Assembly (NCBI RefSeq): GCF_030445035.2
Contig: NC_080695.1
Location: 124,001-188,000 of the forward strand
Length of the DNA stretch: 64,000 nt
From: Dasypus novemcinctus
Lineage: Eukaryota > Chordata > Mammalia > Cingulata > Dasypodidae
Direction: 5' to 3'
Position 1 is the stretch's first letter, and each line of letters starts with the position of its first letter. The notes under the pieces are model-generated. The model did no database searches and had not been told where the DNA came from. It worked only from the letters and a program-made list of their open reading frames with translations. Made by a program: the position numbers and the translations under genes. Positions 11,206 through 24,129 of this stretch are shown here, piece after piece.

Positions 11206-11979
11206 AAGAAGACAGGCAATAGGGCAGTAGAGTGTGGAAGGACTAAACAGATGAAGCAATTCAGAGTTTTAAAGCAGTCCTTCACATGGAAACCTGAAGC
11301 CGAAAGCAACAAAGCCGGGACGAGAAGAGACAGCCTGGCAGACTCCACTGTGGGCCTTGCCAGGTGACGGAGGTGCCCAGGATGGCCGGCAGCCGGTCTT
11401 CAGGGAGAAAGCATTGGTTTGGTGACGCCCTGACCTGGACCTTTTCAGGGCCTCAGAACTGTAGACCTGTAGGTTAATAGACCCCACTGCCAAAGCCGAC
11501 ACATCCCACAGCATCCGTCCAGCAGCTCAGCAGACTGGGCAGGCGTGCACAACGGGAGGGCGCGGCTCCAAGGGCTTGGGACCGGGGCCCTCCATGGGCT
11601 CTCGACCTTTCCCTCAGTCTGTGATGGCTCCAAAATGTTGTTTTACGTAAAAGCCACTAAGAGATGGACAACACCAGAGTTGGCAAAATGGGAGCAAAGG
11701 GAACAGGTGGGGAGGGGGATGTCTCTGGGGTTCAGCAGCTCTCCCCCCCCACCCTCCCATTCCCTCTCCCACTCCCTCGCTCCATCTCTTCCTCTCTCCT
11801 TCTCTCTGTAAAATGGCCCCAGCCCTGGGTCCTGCACCCCGAAATTTGCCCAGGCAAGGGAATGACCCACTGAAAGACCCTCACTGGTTGCATCCACAGC
11901 GGCTACACTGGGGACTCAGCAGACCCCCAGGATGAGTGAGTGCAGGAACTACAGGCCCAAAAGCTGCTTGGCAATAAAG
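11206..11979. other. Intergenic, no gene recognised
   Basis: This is moderately GC-rich DNA. The ORFs on both strands are short, unrelated to known families by eye and overlap one another. A C-rich, CT-repeat stretch is at 11745-11810. No promoter or RNA gene was seen. Confidence 0.5.
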
Positions 11980-12147
11980 AGGAAGCAGCTGGGCTCAAAT
12001 AGTTGAGTGCCCGCTTCCCACATGGGATGTTCCAAGTTCAGTTCCCAGTGCCTCCTAAAGAAGACAAATAATGAGCAGACAAGAAGCAAACACAACAATC
12101 AGACAACGAGAAAAAATAACGAGCAGACCACAAGCAAAAACAAAACA
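11980..12147 (+). mobile_element. tRNA-Ala-derived SINE (DAS-like), short copy
   Basis: The head (GAGGAAGCAGCTGGGCTCAA...) and the tRNA-like part ending ...CAGTTCCCAGTGCCTCC match the second SINE that follows at 12148. The tail is built from GAGCAGACAA-type repeats. The B-box is degenerate (GTTCAGTTCCC). The order tRNA-like head, then A-rich tail puts it on the plus strand. Confidence 0.65.
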
Positions 12148-12412
12148 AGTGGGACCCAGATGTGGCTCAAGTAGTTGAGTGCCTGCCTCCCACACGGGAT
12201 GTCCCAGGTTTGGTTTCTGGTGCCTCCTAAAGAAAAAACAAACTGACAATGAGCAGACAAGGAGCAAAAACAATGAGCAGACAAGGAGCAGGAACATGAG
12301 TGAAAATGAGCAGACAATGAGCGTGAACAATGAGTGAAAACAATGATCAAACAGATGAGGGAGCCATCTCAGAGGAGGGAAATGAATAAATAAAATATGG
12401 TACAATTTTTAA
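12148..12412 (+). mobile_element. tRNA-Ala-derived SINE (DAS-like), second tandem copy
   Basis: The copy starts AAGTGGGACCCAGATGTGGCTC and repeats the head of the SINE just upstream. It has tail repeats of AATGAGCAGACAAGGAGC type and ends with an A-rich tail (AATAAATAAAATATGG..AAAAAAA). The direct abutment with the first copy suggests that one SINE landed in the tail of the other. Confidence 0.65.
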
Positions 12413-14066
12413 AAAAAGAGGATGCAGCTCCCGGCCATGGTGAGCTAGGCCTAGAGCTCAGGAACCGGGAACCAGGCCAGGGGGCTGTGAGCCCTCCGCC
12501 CTCCGCCCTCCGCCCTCTGCCCTCCGTGAGGCCTGGGCCCTCACCTGTCCACCTTCCCACTGCCTCTGCCACCCCGGCCTGAGGTCAGCGGGTCGGCTGT
12601 TTGCACTCCAGCTCCACAACGCAGCCAGGGCGGGAGGGTCCTGAGAGCCTCTAGTCCAACCACCCTCTTGGAGGTGGGGAAACTGAGGCACAGAGGGCGG
12701 AGATCACTGACAACCACCAGGACGCTGGCTTCCCCCAACACGTGGCCCCAGGTGTGCACTCACCTGAGCCTCCACACACAGAGCCGAAGGCAGCAACATC
12801 TGTGGGCAGGGCCTGCGCGGAGCAGGTGACAGCAGGATGTCGCCTCCCTGGGGTGCATGGGAAAGGGGGGCGCTGCTCCGTCACCGAGAGCCCCGCGCCT
12901 GCCCGGGGTCCAGGACTCTTTATGTGGCCCAGGGCGGGGGGCTGGACGGAAGGCCAGAGGGAGCCCCTGCAGCGTCCAGGAGGACGTTGGCCTGAGGTGG
13001 GCAGAGGCGCCCGCGGGGCCAGGCTGGGTGCCCAGAGAGCCGCAGGCAGGGCTGGGGTTCCTTTGGGGCAGCACCAGGGGCTACTCGGGGGGCAGGGGGC
13101 ACTGCAGCAGTCCAGGCGGCTGGGTGCAGAGGTGGGCAGAGGCCCCGTGCCCAGCAGGGATTGTGCCAGGAGGCGGTAGGGATGCACAGGCAGGGCCGGG
13201 GACAGCCAGCTGTGGGGGACGAGGAGGCAGGGCCTGGGGTCCCAGGGGGCCGGTGCCGGCCTCTTCTGCTCTCCCCCTTCACCCCTGCCTGTCCTCTGCG
13301 ATGGAGCCATCAGCGACCAGGTCATGAGGCAGGGCCCTGCTCGGCAAGATGCCGAGATAACCCCAGAGCAGAAATCCCCGCCTCACCACAGGGCCGGAAG
13401 GGGCTGCTTCCGGCTGTGGGGACTTGGCTCCAGCTCCCCCAGACTGTTTCCTCATCTGACAAGGAGCCCCTCCCTCTGCTAAGGGGGGGAGGGCTGAGGG
13501 AGGCAGTGTCCTGTGAGTCAAGGACCTCAAGGATCCAGAAGGCGTGGCAGGGGTTGCCCTGCATGTGCCCACCCCACAGAGCAGCCCCGCTCCTCCGAGG
13601 CCCACGGGCACTGACTCCCCCACTCCGTGTCCCCTTGGGGACGTGCGTTGGGGTGAGAACAGCAGGAGAGAGACTCGCTCACCACAGTGCCTGGGGAGCA
13701 AGCAGCCCCTGGGTGCAGCCGTGCCTGAAGGCCTCCTGGGAGCTCTGATTTTGTGTCTAGGAAGATGTAGGGAGGAACCGGACCCCAGCTCTGGAGAGGG
13801 GTGCCAGGGGGTGCATCCTCGTGCAGGGAACCAGCCAGCTGCTGAGAGAGGGTCACCCAAACACCCAAGGGGGAACCCAGCCCCCCACACAGCCTGGCCC
13901 CTTTCGGGATCTCAGCCCTGCCTGGGCCTGGGTGGGGGGCGAGCTCCACTTGCTGGGCCCACCCTCGGACCTGTGCACCCCGAGCTGGTGACTGGAGGTG
14001 GCCTTGCCAGGGCCCCGCTTCTGGACCACCCACTTCCAGCCCCTCCCCAAGCCCCACCCAGGCCTG
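12413..14066. other. GC-rich intergenic DNA, tryptase 5' flank
   Basis: No gene is supported. Many long overlapping frames exist on both strands, as expected in GC-rich DNA with few stops. A short GCCCTCC-type repeat lies at 12488-12527. The region leads into the tryptase promoter; distal regulatory elements may be here but none can be named. Confidence 0.5.
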
Positions 14067-14069
14067 GAA

Positions 14070-14121
14070 GGATAAATGGGGAGGGGGCAGCGCACTGGGC
14101 AAAGAGCAGCAGGCGGACAGG
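14070..14121 (+). promoter_or_regulatory. Tryptase core promoter and non-coding exon 1
   Basis: A TATA-like GATAAATGGGG box at 14070-14080 lies about 25-30 bases before a short candidate exon that ends ...GCGGACAGG at 14121, followed by a GTGAGG donor (14122). The matching acceptor (TTCTGTCCAG) sits directly before the ATG at 14257. Mammalian tryptase genes share this layout: a short untranslated first exon spliced immediately upstream of the ATG. The transcription start itself is inferred. Confidence 0.65.
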
Positions 14122-14256
14122 GTGAGGCCCAAGCTCTGAGCCTCAGACCCCCGCCCAGACCGGAGACCCCCGAGGCTGCCCGGGTCCCTGGGCCCCTGAC
14201 CCCTGGGCCTGGCCCCGCCCGCGGTGCTCAGGCTGCCGCCTCCTTGTTCTGTCCAG

Positions 14257-16107
<1,851 letters not shown>

Positions 16108-16248
16108 GGGGCCTCGGTCGGGGTCCCCATCAGCGCCGCTGCCCCCCACCCTTCCCGGCCCTGCCCCAGCCAGCACCCTGCCCCGAGCCCCCTCCCCGCC
16201 CCCTTGGACCCTCCCCTGCCCGGAGCCCCAAGCCCCTCCTGCCGTGTC

Positions 16249-16254
16249 ATTAAA
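16249..16254 (+). terminator. Tryptase polyadenylation signal
   Basis: ATTAAA lies 142 bases after the TGA, followed by a GTGCATG stretch. The mastin-like gene and the second mastin pseudogene use the same ATTAAA hexamer at a similar point. Confidence 0.75.
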
Positions 16255-16274
16255 GTGCATGAAGAGCGGCCTCG

Positions 16275-16875
16275 GCTGCCCAGGTGCCTCCGTGGTGGGG
16301 TCGCTGACCAGGGGGGCGGGGCAGCTGCCGCCCGCGGCTGGGTGGGGTCCCCTCCTCCGCACACGCCGCCCTCCTTTCGCTTTTGGGGGCTGCATCAGGC
16401 AAGCGGGAAAATGAGAGGCGCAGCCATGAGGTCGATGGGGACCCGGCCCCTGGGTGGCCCCTCCCTCCCCCATCGCTGGCCGTCTCCCCCTCTGCTTCCA
16501 GATCCATGTGTGCACACCTGGGCGCAAGATAGCCTGGGGGTCCCGCTGTCACCTGCTGGGCCTGGCCCTCCTCCTGCACTCTGGGTGGCCCCCCACGGTG
16601 CTGCATGGACCCAGGGCCTTTTGTTCGGGTGGCCCTCCCTGGGTGACGACTTCCCAGCTGCTAACAGGGGATGCTGGGTGCCTCCAATTCGGGGTGACTG
16701 TGAAGGGGACGGGGAGGGGCTGAGTGCTGGGCCGGGGCCTCCTCGGTCTCCTGGGCGCTGCCCACTGGGCTCTCCCCCACCCCCACCGACGCAGGTGCCT
16801 GCCGGTGCCGAAATCCTCCCTCAGCCACTTTCCAGCAGGTGGGGGGAGGCTCTCAGTGGGGGGTTTGCGTGTGTT
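16275..16875. other. GC-rich DNA downstream of tryptase
   Basis: I see no gene, RNA or clear repeat here. Frames on both strands overlap and look like no known protein. Confidence 0.45.
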
Positions 16876-16899
16876 GCTTTCTTTTTTTTTGGCATTTAA

Positions 16900-18380
16900 A
16901 AAAATGTACTGAAGTGTATCACACATACATAAACATACATAAAGACTAAGTGTATAGTAAAAGGTGTGAATTTACACATCAAGCCTACAGACCATCCTAC
17001 GTGACATCACACGTCACCCTGCCAGCAATACCGTGCTTGTTGTGGAACATTTTAACTAATGATTAAAGAGCATCCTCGAAATATTACAACCACCCAAAGT
17101 ATCTTACATTGGGTGTATTATCCCCCACCCACCCTGTTCTTCTTATTTTTTACATCATTTATAGATGAACATACATGAACAACAAGTGTATAGTAAAAGT
17201 TGTGAACTTACAACGCAAAGATACATAACATCATACACGGTCCCGTACATCAACCCTCCACCGACACCTTGTACTGTTGTGAGACATTTGTTAAAAATGA
17301 TGAGAGAATATTGTCAAAATCGTACTAACAATAGGCTTTATCTGACATTCGGTGTATTTTTCCCCAACTCACCCTATTATTTCTATTTTTAAATGTTTTT
17401 TAATTTATTCTTAAAAGATACATAGATCACACAAAATGTTACTTTAAAAAACATGGGAGGGGGAAGAGGCTGTGGTTCGGTCAGCTGGGCTCCCGTCTAC
17501 CATAGGGGAGGCCCTGGGTTCGGGTCCCGGGGCCTCCTGGTGAAGGCAGGCTCTCCTGCATGCTGTGGAGAGCCCACTCAGCAAGGTGACGCAACAGAAA
17601 GGGAGACAAGTAAAATCACAGAAGAGTGTGCGGCAAGTGGACACAGAGACCAGACAGCAAGCAAGCCGCAAAGGGGCGGGGCTATAAAAATATATAGGAG
17701 GTTCCCATATGCTCCACTCCCCACATACACCATTAGAATTTTTAAAATATATTTTTATCATAGAAATTTTAAACTTACAAAACAATCATGCATATGTGCA
17801 AGATTCCCATAAAACACCCCTCTATCAACACACCACACTGTGGTGGAACATTTGCTGCACATCATGAGATAATATCATCAGACTATTACCAGGTCAATAG
17901 CGTACACTATGCACATCTCTTCCATACTGCCCCATTATCAACACAGTGTGCCTTTGGTAGAGATGCAAGAATATTACATTATTACTGCTAACCACAATCC
18001 ACAGGTCACACCAGTAGTATTTTTCCATGCTTCTCCACAATCCCACCACCTGCAGTAGTGATGTACATCTGCTCAAGTTCACAAAGGACACTCTTGCATC
18101 TTTACCTTCAACCACAATTCTCATCCACCTCTGGGTTGACTGTGCTGTTCAGTCCCTAGTAGATTATGCTCTACCTTTCTTTCGGTTGGCATTTACATCC
18201 CTAGACTACCCTTTTCAGCCAAATTGTGATTTATAAATAAGCTGTTACTATAATATGTTACCATCAACTCGATACATTCCCACACTTTCACATTAAAGTT
18301 AATTAAAACTTCTTCCTACATTAAACATCAGTAGTCCATCTCAGTCCTCTTCTCTCCTTTAAGAATCCACCACCTACTAC
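16900..18380. repeat. Ancient AT-rich retroelement DNA with three degenerate ~240-base repeat units
   Basis: Three related stretches begin near 16940 (GTGTATAGTAAAAGGTGTGAA), 17187 (GTGTATAGTAAAAGTTGTGAA) and 17765. Each runs through a 'TTGTGG/TTGTGA..ACATTT' core about 80 bases later. The second and third are separated by a SINE. The text resembles L1-type 3' UTR sequence that I know from old L1 families, but the family was not fixed. Confidence 0.5.
17453..17692 (+). mobile_element. tRNA-Ala-derived SINE (DAS-like)
   Basis: A tRNA-like head has an A-box-like part and a B-box-like GGGTTCGGGTCCC (17516-17528). It is followed by the CTCCTGGTGAAGGC stretch and CAAGTGGACACAGAGACCAGACAGC, both found in the SINEs at 24622 and 36168. 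The copy interrupts old repeat DNA. Confidence 0.7.
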
Positions 18381-18384
18381 CAGA

Positions 18385-19110
18385 TGTTGAAGATATTTTC
18401 CTACATTTTCTTCTAGACGCTTTATGGTTCTTGCTTTTATATTTACGTTTTTGATTTATTTAGAGTTAATTTTGGATAAGGTGTGAGACAGGGGTCCTCT
18501 TTCCTACTTTTGGCTATGGATTTCCAGTTCTGTCATCACCATTTGTTGAATGGACAGTTCTGCCCGAGCCTGGTGGGTTTTACAGGCTGGTCAAAAACCA
18601 CTTGACCATCCCTGGGAGGCTGTTTCTGAACCACCGGTTTGGTTCCATTGGTCTGTGTGTCTGTCTTTATGCTAATACAATTCTGCTTTTACCACTGTAC
18701 TAGGTAATGTGATTTAAAATCTGGAAGTGGGAGTCCTCCAACCTCACTTTAATTTTTAGGATATTTCTGGCTATTTGGGATCACTTACCCTTCCAAATAA
18801 ATTTGATAATCATGTTTTCCTTTTATTTAAAAAATGTTGGTGGAATTTTTAATGGGATTGCATTGAATCTGTATATCAATTTGGGTAGGATTGACATCCT
18901 AACAATATCCAATCTTCCAATCTATGAGTGTGGAATGTTCTTCCAATTATTTAGGTCTTTTTAAAAATTCCGTTAACAATGACCTGCAGTTTTCTGAATA
19001 CAAGTGTTTTACATCCTTAGTTAAGTTAATCCTCAATATTAGATTCTTTCAGTTGCTATTGTAAATGGAATTTTTTCCCTTGACTTCGTCATAAGATTGT
19101 GCATTATTAG
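18385..19110 (-). mobile_element. Old L1 fragment (ORF2 3' half)
   Basis: Read on the minus strand, this matches the late reverse-transcriptase and linker region of an old mammalian L1 ORF2 (stretches such as TCTGTATATCAATTTGGGTAG and ATTTCTGGCTATTTGGGATC in plus orientation). Many stops are present and no ORF survives. Confidence 0.7.
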
Positions 19111-19184
19111 TGCCTTTTAAAGTCTATTTCATCTATATAAGCACAGGCGCTCGGTCTTCGTTGTCGTTGTTGTTTTTGTTGTTG

Positions 19185-19275
19185 TTACTGAACGCGTGGA
19201 CTAGCTCTCTCCAGCCCTTTCACTTTCACTTTATTGGTATCCTGGGGCCTCAGGTGAGTCTCTTGCTGACCACAT
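19185..19275 (-). mobile_element. Old L1 fragment (ORF2 endonuclease region)
   Basis: The plus-strand text GGCCTCAGGTGAGTCTCTTGC aligns with 40400-40428 of L1-D, the antisense of the endonuclease domain. It is probably the same element as 18385-19110 with a deletion between. Confidence 0.55.
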
Positions 19276-19732
19276 ATAGGTGGCCCCCACCCCAGGACCC
19301 CACCAAGGCCCCAGCCCAGGACCACCTCCTCTGCACTGAGCTAACGCCACCTGCAGGACCTGGCTTCCAAGGAGGCCCCGTGCTGAGGGCCGCATCTCTC
19401 TTTTGGGGGCCGTGATCCTCCCAGCGCACCTCCTCTGCCCGGCTCTTCCCGGGAACCCGGCCTAATGCCCTGCTTCTGCTCGCTTTGTCATGGGGTCAGG
19501 TGTTGTCATTTGAGCATCCATGTGTCCCCAGTGGCTGGGCTGGGGGCTCTCCTGGGGGCCCAGCCTGCACCCAGCAGCAGGCGAGGGTCAGCACTTGAAG
19601 ACTGAACGGCGCTGAAGCTGGAAAGGGCCAGGCTCCCCCGTGTCCTGGCCAGCGGCCCCTGTCCTGCCAGTTAAGCCTGCGGCCACCAGATTTTGTGCAT
19701 TCGTGTCGAGGTCTTTCTCGGGGACCTTGGCA

Positions 19733-20285
19733 GCCCCTGACCCCACGTTCTGTGCGGCCCCAGGCTGTGGTTTGCACTTTCCTCTGCACGTGATTATGCT
19801 CACAAGCAGATACGGGTCTCTGGGTGCCAAATCGCAGCATCTTTTTCATTAGGCCTGAGGCTCCTTTGGAAAGATCTCCCCGAGGACGCCCCCTCTTCCT
19901 TCCGTGGGCAGAGGGACACTCCGCGGGCGGCGCTGAAGAGCTCCGGAGTCACAGCCCCTGATCAGGGAGACGCACTGTGCCAGGACGACGTGGCCCTGCT
20001 CTGCGCCCTGCCCGGCAGGCCCTTCCTCCAAGGCAGAGCTGGAGGGCTGCAGCTGTGCGGGGTTCCCTGTGGACGCCAGCCTTTTCCCTCGCCCTATCCC
20101 TTTGTCAGGGCCACTGCTGTCGAAGGGGGGCAGACCCCGAGACTGGAAAGGCTCCTGGAAGCACTTAGATGGCACTCAGGGGGGTGGGCTGGAGGGGACG
20201 TCGGGCAGGAGGCCCAAGGGGGCAACCAGCTCCATGGGGGCTGCACAGAGGACGGAGGATGGAAGGGGACGAGGCGCAGGTGCCT
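19733..20285 (+). repeat. Left arm of a ~0.55-kb inverted duplication
   Basis: The reverse complement of this stretch matches 22440-23000. Anchors include AGGCCTGAGGCTCC (19853; complement at 22870), CCCCTGATCAGGGAG (19956; complement near 22765) and GAAGCACTTAGATGGCACTCA (20158; complement at 22528). Identity is high but not perfect, with small indels. No known transposon ends were recognised, and the content of the arm was not identified. Confidence 0.85.
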
Positions 20286-22439
20286 CCTCTGAAGGGCTTA
20301 CCCGCACCCCCGCCCCGGCTCTGCCCACACGGCCACCCCCTGCCGGGCGCCTGGGACCCAGGGGCGGCCACAAAAACCTTCGGGAAACCCGACAGCCTAT
20401 ATGGCCCATTGGCTGTCGGGAAAATCCGAAGGACGCTGATTGGCCTCAGGGCCGGAGGGCGTCACAGGGGCGTGGCCCCGGGGGACCCCCACTCCCTGCA
20501 GGGCCGGAGGGCGTCACAGGGGCGTGGCCCGGGGGGACCCCAACCCCTGCTCACTGCCTTCACACCCCCCGGGGCCGCCTGTGCCGCTGCCCCGTGCCAG
20601 GGCCGTCGGGGTTCCCGACCAGCTCGGGTGGGCCGCGGGCCGCAGGGGGGTCCCCGGCTCGGCGCTCTGGAGGGTCGGGGCCCCGCGGGTCTGGATTCGC
20701 GCTGGGCTGGGCAGCCCCGCTCTCTCCCACCCTCCCGCCAGACGCGACCTTAAGACGGGGACCCCCCACCCGAGGGCTAGCTGACCAGGGAGGAGCCGCC
20801 CCCCTCGCACAGCCCCCCACGTGGTGCTGCCCACGCGGCTCTGCCCTCCCCCACGGCCCCAAGTTGGCCTTTGGTGCGAGGCGGCTGCGCGCGGGGCCCC
20901 TTCCTGCGCCCCCAGAAGGGCCGCTGGTTGGCTGCGACCTGGGCGGCCTGGGGAGGGCCTGTGCACTGCACACACGCACACGCTCATGCTCACGCGTGCA
21001 CACTCACAGGTTCACACGCACACACGCTCATGCTCACGCGAGCACACTCACAGGTTCACACGCACACACGCTCATGCTCATGCGTGCACACTCACACGTT
21101 CACACGCTCATGCTCACGCGTGCACACTCATGTCCACACGCACACGCTCATGCTCACGCGTGCACACTCACATGTTCACACGCACACGCTCATGCTCACG
21201 CGTGCACGTTCACATGTTCGCACGCACACGCTCATGTTCACACGTGCACACTCACAGCTTCACACGCACACACGCTCATGCTCACGCGTGCACACTCACA
21301 GGTTCACACGCACACACACGCTGGCGCGGGCGCCCCCGAAGGCCCCTCCTCCTCCCTTGTTCGGGCCAGAGGCCGTAGGGCGCCCTAAGTTCTGCGCCTC
21401 ACACACCCCGGGTAAGAGATTGGGGGGAGCTCGTGTGGACACGCCCCCGCCCCGCCTCCTGCTCCCCAGGTTTGGCCTCAGGCCCGGGGGTCTCCTCTCC
21501 CCGCGGGGGACAGCGTCTCCCCCGCGCCAGGCTCCCAGTACCCCCCCTTTCCTCCGCCCCTGCGGTATCCCCCCTCCTGCCAGGGTGGGGAGGCAGCCTG
21601 GAGAGAACAGGGCTGGAAGGAGTGGGTGGGGCAGAGGGTAGGTGGCCGGGGGCGTGGGCGGAGGAGGGGGCCGGGGGCGAGTTTGGAGGGGGGCGGGGTC
21701 TTCAGCGCAGGCTCTAAACCAGGGGGCAGGAGCTGGATTGAAATTCCAGGAACAATCTCCCCCGCCATCCTCGGTCCCCACAGGTGGGAACTAGGGGTAC
21801 CCCGTCCGTCCCAGCTCAAGGACCTCTAGGACTTGGGGATCCCCCACCCTGAACCCCAGCCCGTGGCTCCCTGCCAAGGCCATGACCCCCAGCGGTCCCG
21901 GCCTGCTGTCCAGAGGAGCCCCATGAAGTGGCCGTGGGGCCCCACACCTGGCCACACCTGGTCCCTCCTCCCTGGCGGGAGGGACACGGGCACAGGGCTG
22001 TCGCCTGCCCAGAGCACCCCTCCCCCCAGCGATGTCCTCCCGAGCAGTTGGGGGGCCCCCGAACGCGGACCCGGGCAGCCCGCCCATCGGCGGGGAGTGG
22101 CCTGCCCACCTAAGCCCTCGCCCGGGGGCGCCTCTGCACCTGCCTGTCTCTGGGTGGCGGCGGAGGGAGGGGCTGGGAGCTCTCCCCACCCGGACCCCAG
22201 CCCCGTCGTCCCGCGCTGAGGAGACCCCTGTTCTCCTTCCCCTGCCGACGGCCTCTGCCCGAGCCGGGCTCAGCTGCTCAGGACCCGGGCACCGGGGCCC
22301 ACGCCCGGCTCAGGGGGCCCCCCAGGCCTGCGGCCCCAGAACCCGCGACGGCCCCTGCTGGAACCCCCTTCCTCCGTGCATCCCCTTCCTCTGTGCACCC
22401 CTTCCTCCGTGCACCCCCTTCCTCCGTGCACCCCCTTCC
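20286..22439. other. GC-rich spacer of the inverted duplication
   Basis: The spacer has no supported gene. It holds a 54-base direct duplication (GGGCCGGAGGGCGTCACAGG at 20451 and 20505), the minisatellite at 20968-21325 and an 18-base repeat run near 22370-22440. The long frames on both strands are products of high GC content. Confidence 0.5.
20968..21325. repeat. CA/CG-rich minisatellite, 36-44-base units, about 8 copies
   Basis: Units are marked by CGCTCATG at 20981, 21025, 21069, 21105, 21145, 21187, 21229 and 21273. The bulk is alternating pyrimidine-purine (CACACGCACACGC). Confidence 0.95.
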
Positions 22440-23000
22440 TCTGTCCTCCGTCTTCTGTGCACCCCCCATGGAGCTGGCTGCGTCCCCTTTGGCCTCCCGC
22501 CCATCGCCCCCTCCAGCCCACCCCCCTGAGTGCCATCTAAGTGCTTCCAGGAGCTTCTCCAGGCTCGGGGTCCCCCGCCCCTCCCCCCCGGTCAACAGCA
22601 GTGGCCCTGACAGTGGGATGGGGTGAGGGACAGGGATGGCGTCCCCAGGGGAGCCCGCGCAGGTGCAGCCCCCCAGCTCTGCCTCGGAGGGAGGGTCGCA
22701 GGGCGGAGCGCAGAGCGGGGCCGCGTCATCCTGGCGCTCGGGGACGCCCCGCTCCGCGGCTCCCTGATCAGGGGCTGTGACTATGGAGCTCTTCAGCGCC
22801 GCCCCCGCGGTGTCCCTCTGCCCGTGGAAGGAAGAGGGGGCTTGCTCGGGAAGATCTTTCCAGCGAAGGAGCCTCAGGCCTAACGGAAACGATGCAGCGA
22901 TTTGAAGCGGAGACCCTTATCTGCTCGTGAGCATAATCGCACCCAGAGGAAAGAGCAAACCACAGCCTGGGGCCGCACAGAACACAGAACATGGGGGGGT
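22440..23000 (-). repeat. Right arm of the inverted duplication
   Basis: This is the reverse-complement counterpart of 19733-20285. Homology fades past about 23000 on this side and before about 19733 on the other. Inside lies a run of ~18-base CTTCCTCTGTGCACCCC repeats at the spacer-side end. Confidence 0.85.
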
Positions 23001-23519
23001 CCTGGTGAAGGGTGGGCAGGGGGTTCCCTTGTGAGGGTTGGTCGCCTGGACCCCTTTGAGCTTTGGGGAGCACAGCAGCGGCTCGAGGCGGCACCGGGGA
23101 GGGGGGGCCTGATGCTCCTGACCGCCCGGGTGGAGGGCCTGGCCTGGGGGGAGTCAGGCCACTGACTGGTCCAGCTGAAAACCACCAAAACGTCACCTCC
23201 CCTCAGGGAGGCGGGTGGTGGGAAGCTTCCAAGAGCCTGTTTAGGTGCCCTGGAGGAGGGCTGCTCTCAGAGAGGGCTGAGAGGCGTCTCTTTCCACATG
23301 AGTTGAGTCACCGGGGTGCCATGTGAGATTCAAGAGGGAACTGCTCCTGCTCCCTGGAGAGAAGCAGTAGGAACAGAGAGGGGCAGGGAGGGCTCCAGAT
23401 CCGCAGGATCCACCCAACTCCAGAGCCACCCCGCCCAGGGAGGCGACGGGACAGCTTTCTGAAGAGCTGACTCACCAAGAGGACGCTTAGCTCAGTGGGG
23501 GCTCCCGCCGTGAGCACAC
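23001..23519. other. Intergenic, no gene recognised
   Basis: This is mixed-composition DNA between the inverted duplication and a truncated L1. No gene, RNA or repeat was recognised. Confidence 0.45.
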
Positions 23520-23910
23520 GAGGCCCCGAGTATTGTGATTAGTAATGGGAGTAAATGTAGCCTTGATGTGGAGAAAGTGGCCATGGTGCCTGCTGGGGTG
23601 GGAGTGGGAAGAAGAGATGTGATGTGGGGGCATTTTCAGGACTTGGAGTTGTCCTGGGTGGTCTACAGGCACAGTTAGTGGACACTGTATGTCCTCCCAT
23701 GGCCCACTAGGTGGACTGGGAGAGAGCGTAACTATGATGTGGACCGTTGACCATGTGGTGCAGCAGTGCTCAGAGATGTGCTCACCAAGTAGAATGGATG
23801 TCCCCTGATGACGGAAGGGCTTGTTTTTGTGAGAGGAGTGGGGCGAGTGGGGTGGGGGAGGGGTATGGGGACCTCATTTTTTTTTAATGTAACAAAGACA
23901 AAAAAAAATT
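23520..23910 (+). mobile_element. 5'-truncated L1, 3' end only
   Basis: The stretch from AAGTGGCCATGGTGCCTGCTGG to the A tail at about 23900 matches the last ~390 bases of L1-B (35070-35430), including GATGTGGGGGCATTTTCAGG and the G-rich tract near 23835-23868. It is a typical dead-on-arrival insertion of the same L1 lineage. Confidence 0.85.
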
Positions 23911-24129
23911 CCCACTCCTCTTAGAGTAGTGCCCCACGGGACATCCAAGATCCAGTGGTAGTTTAGGATGGGGAAAACAGGCATTATCCTGGAATTAGCT
24001 TCTCCTGGGTCTCTTATTTTCCCTGAAAATAAAATTTGACTTAGTTCACTTGCTAAAATCCGCTTCAGAACCTGGGGAGGGCAGGCTGCAGGCGAGTGGA
24101 GAGCAGCACAGCTGAGAAGCCCCTCAGGG

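Noticed and set aside
20069-21388. 439-codon plus-strand frame through the minisatellite
   Set aside because: The middle is a translated tandem repeat (His/Ala/Thr-rich) and two other frames are equally open. It is an artefact of the repeat and of base composition.
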